Source: Heterobilharzia americana | Lineage: Eukaryota > Platyhelminthes > Trematoda > Strigeidida > Schistosomatidae | Direction of reading: 5' to 3' | DNA length: 64,000 nucleotides | Assembly: GCA_944470555.2 (NCBI GenBank) | Contig: OX104130.1 | Coordinates: forward strand, 76,389,160-76,453,159 | Shown here: piece after piece, positions 1 through 10,438 of the stretch | Position numbering within the stretch: position 1 is the first letter of the stretch | Layout of the letters: every line of letters starts with the position of its first letter | The notes under the pieces: generated by a model | The model's database searches: none | Told to the model about the DNA's origin: nothing | Seen by the model: only the letters and a program-made list of their open reading frames with translations | Program-made: the position numbers and the translations under genes

Positions 1-345
1 AAATCCTCAGCAAGTCCACAACCACTGGGATATTCACATACAGAGACCTAGAATTAAACTTCTCTGACAGACTGGATATTATCTCCAGCCGTAAGATGAT
101 AGCAGCAAAGGCGGAGGCACTTTCTAAAAAGGCACCTCAAAGCGCTAACCCTAGAATTGTTCTTCATAGTGTTTGAAACCAATGTTGGACCGCAGCTAGA
201 GGTATTCAACACGATAACCCTCCTGCCAAAGTTAGACGTGAGCACTGTCGAGAAGGTAAAAAGAATAGGGACAAGGTCGATCGTCAGACTAACAAGCAAA
301 GCATATGATCAACGCCTCAGACAACTCAACCTACCCACATAAGGC
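1..345 (+). mobile_element. 3' end of a CR1-like LINE reverse transcriptase ORF (fragment)
   Basis: A broken + frame ends at a stop near 340 with TVEKVKRIGTRSIVRL followed by KAYDQRLRQLNLPT. This is the conserved C-terminal segment of CR1/Jockey-type LINE ORF2 (L-x-x-V-Q-R-x-x-T ... Y-x-x-R-L-x-x-L-x-L). An upstream piece with KAEALSKKAPQ lies in another frame, so the copy is frameshifted. In schistosomes SR1 is CR1-like, but I do not assign this fragment to a named element. Confidence 0.6.
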
Positions 346-1509
346 TGCCGAAGGAGGTGAGTTGACCTAATAACACTCCACTGTATTATTATTCACCAAG
401 CGAACGACCAAGCAGGTCAGTATTATCAACCCCAAACGGACAGTCTAGTGGCAGCCACACTCGTATACCCTACCGCAGGCCAAAGACGAGGGTGAGATCC
501 AACTTGTCACTGTGTGTGCCTCTGTTGTAGTGAATGCCCATGGTTACGTCAGTTGAGTCCCTCAGATGATTGCTGGATAAGTAAGCGAGCGAAAACTGCT
601 CACCGCGAATGTTCACTGGTAGCAGCTGAAGGCATGCTCACCCAACCCTATATTCCCAAACCACATTATCTGCAATTAGACTCACCCCTTTTCCATCTCT
701 TCACCATAAGCACCTTTCACTCCCTATTTCTAGTACATCTTTTTTGAACGACAGTTACCATTTGCTTGCAGATGCCTACAAAAATAGGAGCTGCAAAAGG
801 TTAATTAATCTTGCCAGAAGCTTAGATGCTCCCTCTAAACAAAACCAAGCCACAGTTTTGCAAAGAACCCCCAAAAAAGCAATCATTACCTCACAAGCTA
901 CAAGCAGGTAGAATATAAGGATTTTTACAGCCCACTAAGGAGTGTAACTAAACAAAAATAACCGAGCCTCAGGCCATAAAAAGAAGAGCTTAAAAACTAC
1001 AAGTTTGCTAGCACGAATGATGTTGGATGTTGTTAGATGTGGAAAAGAGGCAACCTGATCTTAGAATTTCACTTCCAGAATAGCGACTTGGGTATTGAGT
1101 TATCAAATTCCTTATCTGCCTCTTGAACAGATCACTTTAGAAGAAATAGCAAAGACCCAAAAGCTTCGGTCGAACCCTGTTCTAGGGGATCCCAAGCATC
1201 CCACGGAGTGGTCGGCTACTTTGACTTTTAGGCGGAACAACTTGCAACCGCTCCCTCGGCGGTTCAACTCAGGTAACAACTGGACTTTCACGGAGATAAT
1301 TTTTGCAAGGATTATTAGAGGCTAACTGCTTGTTAACCCTTTCACTGAAAACTGATCTCTTTAGTCATGTTCATACTGTTAAAGAGGAGCAAAAGGTCCA
1401 TGGGATTTGAAAATATAATTGTTACACTGACCTTGCTGAAAATGGCTAATTCTTAACTTGTAACTCGTTAAACATTGCCATTTTCTTATTACAATTGTTT
1501 TGCTTTTTC
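346..1509. other. Non-coding stretch before RASSF exon 1
   Basis: No gene is supported. Bases up to about 770 may be the untranslated tail of the CR1-like element. Around 1140-1310 there is a GC-richer patch containing ggtcgaaccc, which resembles a Pol III B box and may be an old SINE. The promoter of the RASSF gene could lie here or further left, but no convincing TATA or initiator can be pointed to. Confidence 0.4.
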
Positions 1510-1526
1510 ATTTCGAGGTCATAACG

Positions 1527-1720
1527 ATGGACATCAAGGTCAACGCAGATGGTGTGCTGAGGGAGGTGTGTGGAATTAACGAAGGAACAACTTGTGAAGA
1601 AGTAATATTTAAACTTGCACAAGTTGCCAGTTTACCTGGCTTCTATACTTTGGTCGCAAGCTATAGAGAGGAAGAGGTTACGCTTTCTCCAGATGAGCGG
1701 ATCATAAATTTCATCAAAGA
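1527..1720 (+). CDS. RASSF7/8-like gene, exon 1 (start codon and most of the RA domain)
   Basis: Encodes residues 1-64 plus two bases of codon 65. It begins MDIKVNADGVLREVCG and continues GINEGTTCEEVIFKLAQ. This is the recognisable start of the N-terminal RASSF RA domain: a first beta strand, then V-C-G, then the T-T-C-x-E-V helix start. The ATG at 1527 is chosen because family members begin directly at this strand; an upstream in-frame TTG at 1500 would add nine residues without family support. The donor is gtaagt at 1721. A pyrimidine-rich tract ending in AG at 1516-1517 lies ten bases before the ATG, so a 5' leader exon or a trans-spliced leader may join just upstream. Function is inferred from the family: binding of Ras-like GTPases or related partners. 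Confidence 0.88.
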
Positions 1721-3229
1721 GTAAGTCATTTAGATCTTATCACCTTATCATATCGACTAACTGCTATTCACTTGAACAATATAATCGTAGACAAAGCCAC
1801 CCTGCATTGTGTTGGTGGTTTTGTCATTGCCGTGTATAATTGATGTACCGTCCATAAATCTCGATAAAGTCTCAGACCCTGTGGTTGGTACTATGAGGTT
1901 CCTTTTCTACGTATCCATTAGATTTTTAGCAGACGTTATCTCGTATGATAAGAACTAGATACATTCTGAGGTTTCTATGAAAAACTAACGCACTGAAATA
2001 GAGAATATATTGGGTAGTTGCCTTACAGGCGTATATCCTGTGGTGGGTCAAAAGATCTTTTGAACTTACTCGTTTATTCATATATGTATATACATATATA
2101 CATGGAAATCCCTAGCCATCTCTAGATCCATTATTTTTCAGAACAAACAAGGTAAGTGGCAACCCAGTTGCACTACCTTGTCTTACATGTGACTATAAAT
2201 TCACAGCTACTATATACACGTGTATATATGCACCTCTGGTTTAATGGGAAAGTTGACCCATAAATACCTATACTTTATTTTGCACATACATAAATCAACC
2301 ACAATCGTCATATCTGCACATGCGGATATCACTCTACATTGCTTATAAGTAAATAAAAAATATATCCTGTCCTACCATGTTCGTGATTATCCATTGCTTT
2401 CCTAATCCCATTGCAAGCACCCAGAGTTGCTAATCAGAGTAGTGGTGATACTCATCCAGATATTTGAAGTGCTAGCAAACTGCAAGTTGTGTGGGGAATA
2501 GGCCAGAAAACTGATTCCAATTCTATTCCCCCATTTTATTTTCGTCCTCCATCCCCTGTTTTGTACTCTGACCTCTTATGATGATTGTTGCTCACTGTAA
2601 GACTTTCAAGGTAAGAAGAGAAACAAAAATCAATATAAGACGGCTAGTAAGTGAATTAGCTACAGTTGCCACACTTTACAACAGCATGCAAAGAAGTGGA
2701 TATGAAAAGAAAAACGCTAAAGTAGACTAAAGCGTATTAGAAAGAAAGCTATTGAAAGTATTTAAGATTTTGAGGATGGTAAAGTGTTCATCATCAAGAG
2801 TATCCGCCCACTGATTCCTATTATCTTGATGACTAGATAGGCGGCCCACACCTCTCTACATTTGCGAGGAACTTCATGCAAAAGCACCATACCTTGACCT
2901 GATCTTACTCAGACTAACATCTATCAAAGTAGGTGGTGCCTTGAAATTCGCAGTATATCTAAAAGCCAGCTTAGTTGTTGAACATCACATCACACTAACC
3001 TCGTCGACCGACTTGTCTTCCTAGCTTAGTACTCAACACATAACTTCATCCAGCTGATATCTGCTAACTTCACGTACTGTTCACAATAACCCAACAAACT
3101 ATGCTGGTGAAATGCTTGCTCTCTTGAGGTCTTACTATGCCAGAAAGGTCTCCTGAAAAGCGATAAGACGAGTAGATACCGTTTTTTAAAGTTACTACAC
3201 TATGATGAGGGTCTGAGGACGAAGTCGTA
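1721..3229. other. RASSF intron 1, left part
   Basis: AT-rich intronic sequence with no supported exon. Bases 2995-3060 weakly resemble the antisense 3' half of family 1 (cctcgtcgaccgacttg), probably an old fragment. Otherwise I see nothing. Confidence 0.4.
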
Positions 3230-4038
3230 CTGGGGCTAGTATGCTCCTCCCTGCTCCACTGTCTCCCGATGGCGGCTGTATGAGTTCTCTACTGGGTGTT
3301 AGCACAACCAAACCTCAGGACAACACCGCAAAAGGCAGTGTGTGACAGGCCTCAACCAGGTGTCCTATGGTCTCTGCAGCCACAAATCAATTTTTTACAG
3401 AAGAAGAAATAACCTTCCACAGTGTTGGCGGCCAGGAAATGTCACCCCTCCCCAAGCACTTCCAGTTGTACACAAGATCCAGTCAAAAATTACTTATCCT
3501 CCTCAACTCTGTCTCCTTTACCTTCCCCTCTTGATACTCATATTAAGCCTCTTACACGACCTCATTGTGCAACAATTGTCAACGACCAAAGCTATCAATA
3601 CCTCAGTCCTAGTCTTCTAAGACCCCTTCCACCACTAGTTTCATGTAGGAGCTGTCAACGTCAGAACTTTGCCGAACCAGACAGCGAGCATCACTCGCCA
3701 AAGCTGGGATGTATGCCATTTATCAGAGACATGTATACAGGAACCGAGTGTGGTTATTAAATTGGTCTCATCTGGGCATTGTAGTGAATCTTCAAAACTC
3801 ACCTGGAGTATCCGGAGATCCAGTGGCTAGCTCTCGTGGACTCACAGGTGGACATAGCATTGAGTTGTAGAGCAGAAAGTGTGCTCCTCGACTGGACTCC
3901 AGTAAACAGCCGTCCATGTGCTGTTTGAGTGAATGGGTCTGTAATGACTAAGAAGGGTAATGAGACTAGGCGATGCCTGTTTATAATCTCTACCTACGCA
4001 CCCACCAACTGCAGTTCGGATAATGCAACGGATGAATT
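3230..4038 (+). mobile_element. Non-LTR retrotransposon family 1, endonuclease N-terminal part (left half of an interrupted copy)
   Basis: In the + direction the degenerate frame shows the AP-endonuclease start: an N-V-R-T-L block near 3650-3680, a C-x-S-E-T-x-I-Q block near 3700-3740, DWTPVNSRPCAV near 3895, and ISTYAPTN then DEF near 3990-4038. Several stops and frameshifts are present. The copy stops abruptly after GATGAATT (4031-4038), where the antisense element at 4039-6783 begins, and its reading resumes at 6784. Confidence 0.75.
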
Positions 4039-6783
4039 CATCAAATCAAATCATTATCAACATACGACTAGGCATTACTGCGTAACGGTCCGAGTTGCCA
4101 CACCTCACGTCAGTTCATCAAGTAGAAAGGTAGTGAGGTGAAGGATGAAGATAAGTGAATGCAGTCAAAAGAAATATAAAGTACGAGAAGAAAAAAAAGA
4201 GGAGTGACAAAATGGTGAGATTCGGTATAGCGTTGTTAAGATGAGGATAATGTGTGTATACATCTGCGCCACTGACTTCGGTTCTGAGCCATATCACCTA
4301 GGGTCTCCAACCACTGGTTCCTCTTGTCCCGTGGACCCCAACCACCTAGTCTGCATCGTCCTACATGGCTTAAACCAACAGTCAGAGACTTCATACATTG
4401 GTGCCATGTTTTAGTCTGGCCACCTCGGGCCTTTTTCCAGCCTGAACCCACCTCAGCCAACATTGTGTGACGAGGCAATCGGTGACTAGGCATACGTAGT
4501 ACGTGTCCCAACCATCTCAGTCGATGAAGGTTCACAACCTCGTCGACTGACTTACCTCTTCTCCCTAAAACTCTACACCTAACTCCTGCATTACTCACAT
4601 GGTGACACCACGGAATACGTCCTATACTACGAAGGCAACGGTGGTCAAACACCTGAAGCCTTTTTATATCTTCCACTTTCAATGGCCATGTTTCACAGCC
4701 ATACAGTAGAACAGAGCGGACTGCTGTGCAGTACACGCGACCCTTAATAGACAAACGAATATCACGGCGGCGCCATAGGTGGCGCAAATTGGCAAAAGCC
4801 AATCGAGCCTTTTGTATCCGTGCAGAAATCTCATCGGCAACTAACCCACCGGGTTGATCCTACTTCCCAGGTAAGTGAAGTGGTCAACACACTATTGTTA
4901 ACCGCGGTACCGCTGAAGACCAGTCCTGGAGCAAAAATTTGCATTTGGGTGGTGAAAATCGCATCCCAAACATTCTCAAATTCCCACTCAAAGTGTTCAG
5001 AAGACTCTGCATCTTGTCAGCGTCTTCACCTAACAGGACTATGTCATCTGCATATTCTAGATCTAAGGAAAATTCACCTGTGATGGGTCAACGTCTTTGT
5101 AATTAGGTGACGAGAGGGAAACCTCCATAAGAATATCTATGATAAAATTAAATAAGAATGGGGATAGTGGGCATCCTTGACGGACACCACTTGATGAGTA
5201 TAGCTCCCTGGACAACTCACCATAGGCTCTAACATGCCCACAAGTGTTCGAGTAGAGAGCTTTCAATAAGGTGATGTACTTACTAGGCACGCCTTTCAGT
5301 GACAGACACTGCCATAAGACTTCTCGATCAACGGAGTCAAATGCCGCCTTCAGGTCGAGAAATACAGCTATTGTCGGGCGTCTGTAAGCATGCCTATGTT
5401 CCAGGACCTGGCGCAGTGTGAATATTTGGTCGATACATCCACGGCCAGGTCTAAAGCCTGCCTGGTTTTCTCGGGCTTGCTGTTCCCGAGCTCCACTCAG
5501 GCGTCGGAGAATTATAGAACTTAGGATCTTAGACACTATGTTTGTCAGGCTGATTCCTCTGTGGTTATCACAAGAGGACTTCTCGCCTTTCTTGAAGACT
5601 GGGATGATGAGTGACTTAGACCAGTCGGAGGGGATCGTATTTGATTCCCATATACTGGCTAACACTTCCGTTAGCCTGACTAAGAGAACTCTACCACCAT
5701 TCTTGTATACCTCAGCAGGTAGTCCGTCTGGTCCTGCTGCCCTTTCCCGTTTCAGGCTACCTACCGCTTTCTCAACTTCTTCTAGTGTTGGGGGACCTGT
5801 CTCTATGTCCCATTCAGGGTCCGACTGGATAGCGGGCAGCGCAATGGTGGCTGGAGGCCAGTTAAACTGTTCCTCAAAGTGTTCTGCCCATCGTTCCAGT
5901 CGCCTTCCCTGCGAGTGAATCGATCCGTCCTTCTCCGCTATAACCTCACTAACTGTTGTTGACCATTTCCCCCCAGTCTCCTTAATAAGTCTAAATAACT
6001 GTCTACTGTTACCGATCGCCGCTGCCTTTTCCATCTCTTTAGCCTTTGCTGCCCACCACTGTTCACGATCGTTGCGCAGACTTTTCGTCAGTTATTTTTA
6101 AGTTGCGCTCGCTCTTCATTGTACTCAGAGCCTGCAGGGATGCATTCACGTGCATCCATTAGTTTGGAAGAAGCTGCTGATATCCACTGGCTCTTTTTAG
6201 CCATTATCTTGGAGTCGGCTACAGTCTCCAGTGCTGCTTTTACAGTAGACTGAAGATGGCACCAAGCTTCTTCTGGATGAGTGACAGTCTTTTGTTCCGA
6301 TAACTGCCTAGCCAACTTCTCACTGAACACGGCTTTGGTGTTTTCGTTGTCCAGCAGAACTCGTAGTGGTTTTGTTGCCAAATTTTTTCTACGTCCATTG
6401 AGACGCAGGCATATACGTGCTCGGACCAACGCATGATCGCTGTCCAAACACGTACTCCAGAAGGAGCGGCAGTCTTCCACCGATCCTCTCCAGCGATGAC
6501 TAATAGCAATGTGGTCTATCTGTGTCCATCGCTGAGTCGAGCTCGGTGGACGCCAGGTCAGACAGTGCCTTTCTTTATGTCTGAAATTTGTGCTGGCTAA
6601 AAATAGGCGGTTATCTGAGCATAGTTGTAATAGGCGATCACCGTTATCTGTACGTTCAGCTGGGATTCCGAAAGTGCCACCTAAGTGCCTTTCTGCCTCA
6701 CTCAGTCTACCCACCTGTGCGTTGAGGTCACCTGCAACAACCACCACGTCCGAACGTTTGGCTTTCGAGAGGAGGTTAGACGG
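4039..6783 (-). mobile_element. Non-LTR retrotransposon family 1, fullest copy (5'-truncated), antisense in intron 1
   Basis: Read on the - strand, the order is endonuclease, reverse transcriptase, C-terminal domain, tail. Endonuclease motifs (6819-6088): VVVVAGDLNAQVG, then SDHALVRARICLRL. RT (6034-5063): GPDGLPAEVYK, GFRPGRGCIDQIF, FLDLKAAFDSVDR, GVRQGCPLSPFLF; the YADD palm motif lies near 5055-5040. C-terminal part (4802-4236): [11 protein letters not shown] and [10 protein letters not shown]. Frames are broken: a one-base shift lies just before YADD, and 6034/6088 are not continuous. The tail at 4100-4039 has the segment seen also at 38.6 kb and ends in TGATAATGAT/TTGATTTGATG-like short repeats, typical of RTE-type ends. 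I hedge between RTE and CR1 clades. Inactive copy. Confidence 0.9.
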
Positions 6784-6900
6784 TTTATGAAGAGTTATCA
6801 AACTTACTACAGAAAGCAAAACTTCGAGATGTAGTCATAATGGTATCTGATTTTAACGCTTAAGTAGAGAAGCTGAGCCTTAAAGTCATGCTGAAATTTT
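6784..6900 (+). mobile_element. Family 1 endonuclease, resumed right half of the interrupted + copy
   Basis: The + frame reads YEELSNLLQKAKLRDVVIM then VSDFNA, stop, VEKLS. This is the G-D-L-N-A-Q-V-G region of the same endonuclease and follows in frame from the DEF at 4031-4038. It therefore completes the element cut by the antisense insertion. Similarity fades after about 6900. Confidence 0.75.
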
Positions 6901-7883
6901 CGGTTTTCTCCTACTACTTAAAGGCTAGACGAAAGTAGTAAGTAATTATCTGAAGTTATTCCTGAGATTGCTGCTCTAACAACTCACTGCTATCTGATTC
7001 CATTCTCTCTTCCATTTCCTTTGTCTTCACAATGTTGCTCTATTATTTTGTATGGCCCATTTCTTAATGCTTACGACGTACCAAGTTTGTGTTTTCATAA
7101 CAATAATGCTCCTATACTTTGGCTTTATGTGACCAGGTTCATGATGTATTGTAAAGTATGTTAAGGTCTAGTTTCTATATCAATGCGTTCACGGGCAGAG
7201 CTAATTTCCTTCCCTCTGACAAGAAATTCTAGCCACTGACTTAAGATGAGAAAACCATGATCAGCGGAATTGCATACTCCTGTTGCCTTATGTAATCTTA
7301 GCATGGTTTCAAGATAAACCTTATTCTAGGGGCGGCAGTCCTCTGAGTTGGACATAGTTTATGATATAATAGTCACAATGACATGGATGTATTTACTCAG
7401 AAAATTCTAAACACATTTTTTTCTCTTGTTATTTCCTTATTATAAAATCGAGCTCGTTTAGTTTCAAGAACTATCCGGGATGCATTCCTCCGAAGTGATT
7501 CACAAACAAATCAAATAAGATTCATTTAAAACCAGAAGTGTACTAATATAGGTGTAAAACTTGGGCTTAGTGGTATAATTTAATTCCATTTTAGATTCGC
7601 TTATTTGATTTATAACACACAGTGATACATTATTATTTACTTGATGATGTTTCGAGCACAAACTATTGCTCATAATCATATAAGTATAGTCACACTACTT
7701 TCGACATTTGATTTATATAGTTCTGTCACCTCATATGATTTGTTTTTATTGTTAGTACAATTTTCCACATCTTTGGTGCAGGTGTTGCATCCTTTCCGTT
7801 ACATGTGTTGGAGGTTGATTCGATGAACAAAGATTCATTTATCAATCTCTCCACCTAATTATATTGAACTTAAGTAAAGTGCT
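6901..7883. other. RASSF intron 1, unannotated part
   Basis: AT-rich, with no supported exon or recognised element. A 61-residue + frame at 7641-7826 is low-complexity and judged spurious. Confidence 0.4.
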
Positions 7884-8125
7884 TTATTCCACCCTGTTGC
7901 ATGGTTGTGTTGATGCATGCACTGCAATAGCCGAGTGTTTTTCTAGATTATTGATCATATTTGGGTCTGTCATTCTGTATTTAGCTAGATTCCTATGTAT
8001 GGCTGTTCTAACTGACCCCGACCGTCTAGTTTGACCTATGTACTTGACCTCGCAGTTATCACATGGAATTTGATAGATCAGATTATTTTGCTCAATTGGT
8101 TCTATCGGATCCTTACTCTTTTCTT
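7884..8125 (-). mobile_element. Penelope-like element, C-terminal GIY-YIG endonuclease fragment
   Basis: The - strand frame contains NLIYQIPCDNCEVKYIGQT followed by RRSGSVRTAIHRN. This matches the GIY-YIG nuclease module that ends Penelope-like retroelement proteins (IYQIPC...YIGQT, then Arg about ten residues on). The fragment abuts the Gypsy integrase C-terminus near 8125. It carries only the 3' end of an element, as expected from 5' truncation. A helix with Lys/Glu repeats at the junction probably belongs to the Gypsy piece. Confidence 0.75.
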
Positions 8126-9089
8126 TTTGTCCCTTTTCTTGATGGTATAAACTGAATCGCATCTCTCGGTAACCATGTACGGTCCTTCCCCCATCGGGGG
8201 CAGTTTTCTTCTACCATATTCACCTCCTGGAGTATATTCTCGCTCTCTACATTTCACTTGATTTCCGACCTCAAACGGTTCCCATTTACTTCCTCTCTGC
8301 TCGGATTTTTCAGCATCAGCTTTCTGTTCCACATCCCTGATACCTGTTTCCACCCCTTTCTCAATCTTGTCATGTTCCACGGCTGTTGTTGGGGCCAGGT
8401 CGTACTATGTATTAGGAGCCGTGGTTTCCTGCCATTCACTAACTGGAACGACAACTTCTTGATTTTTCCTTGTACCAAGACACGATGTGCCAGTAATATT
8501 GACGGCAGTTCCGCCTGCCAGTTTCCTCCTTAGCTTTCAAAGCCAGCCACTCCTTAAGTGTACGGTTATTCCGTTCTGTCATACCGTTAGTTTGCGGGTG
8601 GTACGGTGTCGTTTCCTATCCTCTTGATATCGAGCTGCTCCAAACAGGATTTGAATTCTTCACTCTCAAAACAAAGACCTTGGCTTGGTCGGTCAATATA
8701 ATCTTCGGCACACCGTGATCCACGACAATGTGCCGCATCATCGCCGCTGCGGTCACTGTCTTCGCGCGTTGGTCAGAAATCGCGACAGCGTCTACCCATC
8801 GTGTAGCATGCTCCGTCATCACAAACAGGTATTGGTTGCCACTGGGTGTCTGCGGAAATGATCCCATCACATCCACAAGCCACCGGTTACCGATTGCTGC
8901 TGCTGGAATCGACTGAAACGATCGTATATACCGACCACCTTTCAACCGGAAATGAGGATAGCTCAAAACGTGTTTAGCAACATCTCTCATCCCAGTATGC
9001 ACTTTTTTTGAGAAGGCTGGCCATTTGTGAGACACCAGAAGTGTACTAACGAAACTCTTTCTCAGTTTCCCACAAGATAAAATCACCAT
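8126..9089 (-). mobile_element. Gypsy-type LTR retrotransposon, integrase fragment (frameshifted)
   Basis: The - strand frame from 9089 shows the spacer after the zinc-binding domain, then the integrase core: RWLVDVMGSFPQTPSGNQYL (first Asp), ATRWVDAVA, and GVPKIILTDQ (second Asp). Just after the second Asp the frame shifts, and the E-containing part continues in another frame through about 8560. The C-terminal G-P-Y domain (MGEGPYMVTERCDSVYTI) is at about 8215-8165. No LTRs or RT are seen nearby, so this is an isolated, inactive piece. Schistosomes carry Gypsy-type elements; a named family is not assigned. Confidence 0.8.
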
Positions 9090-10097
9090 ACAAATGAAGT
9101 ATAATGAGAGTAGCTAAGTGGAAATTAATGTTTCCCACAATTTCTACTGTTGTGGTTTGTAAAATTCTTCAGTAACTGACCGTATATGCACTTATTATGA
9201 CGCAAGGAGTGTTGATTATTTTTTAGGCTGTTCCGCATCCTTCCAAAATCAAAGTGGCCCTGGTAGACAGATCACCTGGTAATCCTGACACCAACAGGAT
9301 GTTAAGTTTCCCCGACGCACTGATTTTTTTCATCTGCCTGCCCATTTGTTGGAATTTTGGTATGAAGTGGTTATGAATGTACATAAATTTCGTGTAGAAC
9401 GCAAAATAAAACTCAGATTGTGTAGCAGCCTTTACACAGTTTATATTCGTCATCTACACTTACACTAAAGCCTATTTTCAGAAATTCTAACTAAGGATTT
9501 CAACACTAAATAATAATTTTAAAGCCAGTGTTTTCACTCTTAGATAGTTGAAAAATGGTATTATTATGTTTGCAGATAGGAGGATGTTAACCGATCCAGG
9601 AAACCTTGTTGTTCACAATATCCCTTCTTATAGCTTTTTCATGTTCAAACCTTTCACTCCAAAAAATTGCTTCTTTTAGTTCTGCTAGTAGTATTTATTA
9701 AACCTTATAAGCTTGGTCCGGTATTTAGTTCTTCACTTTCCAAACTGATATTAAAGACTTCTGTTTATTTCCTGATTCAGAGTGAGGACTCGTCTAATCT
9801 AGAAGGTTATGTGTACACTGTATCACTCCTCTTAAATCGACCCACCCAGGGTGATCTACATTAGGCTGTGATTCAACAATTTTAACCAACTTGACATTTA
9901 CTACCTAAATACAATACTTAGTTACTGGTTATAACACTCAATCAAGCGTTTCGAAAAAAACTTTTAAAGTGTACCAAATTTTCAGTTTGGGAGATAGGGT
10001 TGTCCCGACCCAGATCTTAAGTCTATGTAATCGCACCATATTTTAGGAACCATGATAACATGTTATACATATATGCCGGTATTCTTATAATCTTCAG
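9090..10097. other. RASSF intron 1, right end
   Basis: No recognised repeat or gene. Frames at 9223-9453 (-) and 9667-9864 (+) have no domain signal. The last bases before 10098 form the exon 2 acceptor. Confidence 0.4.
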
Positions 10098-10438
10098 TAC
10101 TAAAGAAAATCCTGCCAATATATGTTTTATTCTTCGCCGACTGGAGGCCATTTCCCCTTTCTCTCCGAAGAATCCCAAAGTCTATCCTCCTGTTCCTAGT
10201 CACCAGTCGACAAGCCGTTCTCATTCACAAAATCCACGAACTTCATCACGATGGTCTAATCCTCAACCGACAGCAGAAAATAGAGATTTGTATTCTAATA
10301 CACCGACATCTGTACCAATTCAAACTCACCAGTTTGTCACTTCAAAGCAATCACGAAATTACTACAGTGATTCTGCTCGTGAACCAATCAGTACTCAGCT
10401 AACAGCCAATTCTATCAGTGATGAACAATCGTATCACG
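10098..10438 (+). CDS. RASSF7/8-like gene, exon 2 (end of RA domain and polar linker)
   Basis: The acceptor tcttcag ends at 10097 and the donor gtaagt starts at 10439. The first base completes codon 65 as Asp. The segment ENPANICFILRRLEA (residues 68-82) is the last strand of the RA fold, corresponding to the S-D-V-x-L-I-L-R-R region of RASSF8. It is followed by about 95 residues rich in Ser, Pro, Gln, Asn and Thr, with several S/T-P pairs and no predicted fold. Such linkers often carry phosphorylation sites, but none can be assigned here. Joining to exon 1 restores one continuous domain across an 8.4-kb intron, which is the main evidence that both belong to one gene. Confidence 0.85.

Noticed and set aside
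5418..5918. 166-residue + frame
   Set aside because: Reverse shadow of the antisense RT of family 1; composition shows no domain.
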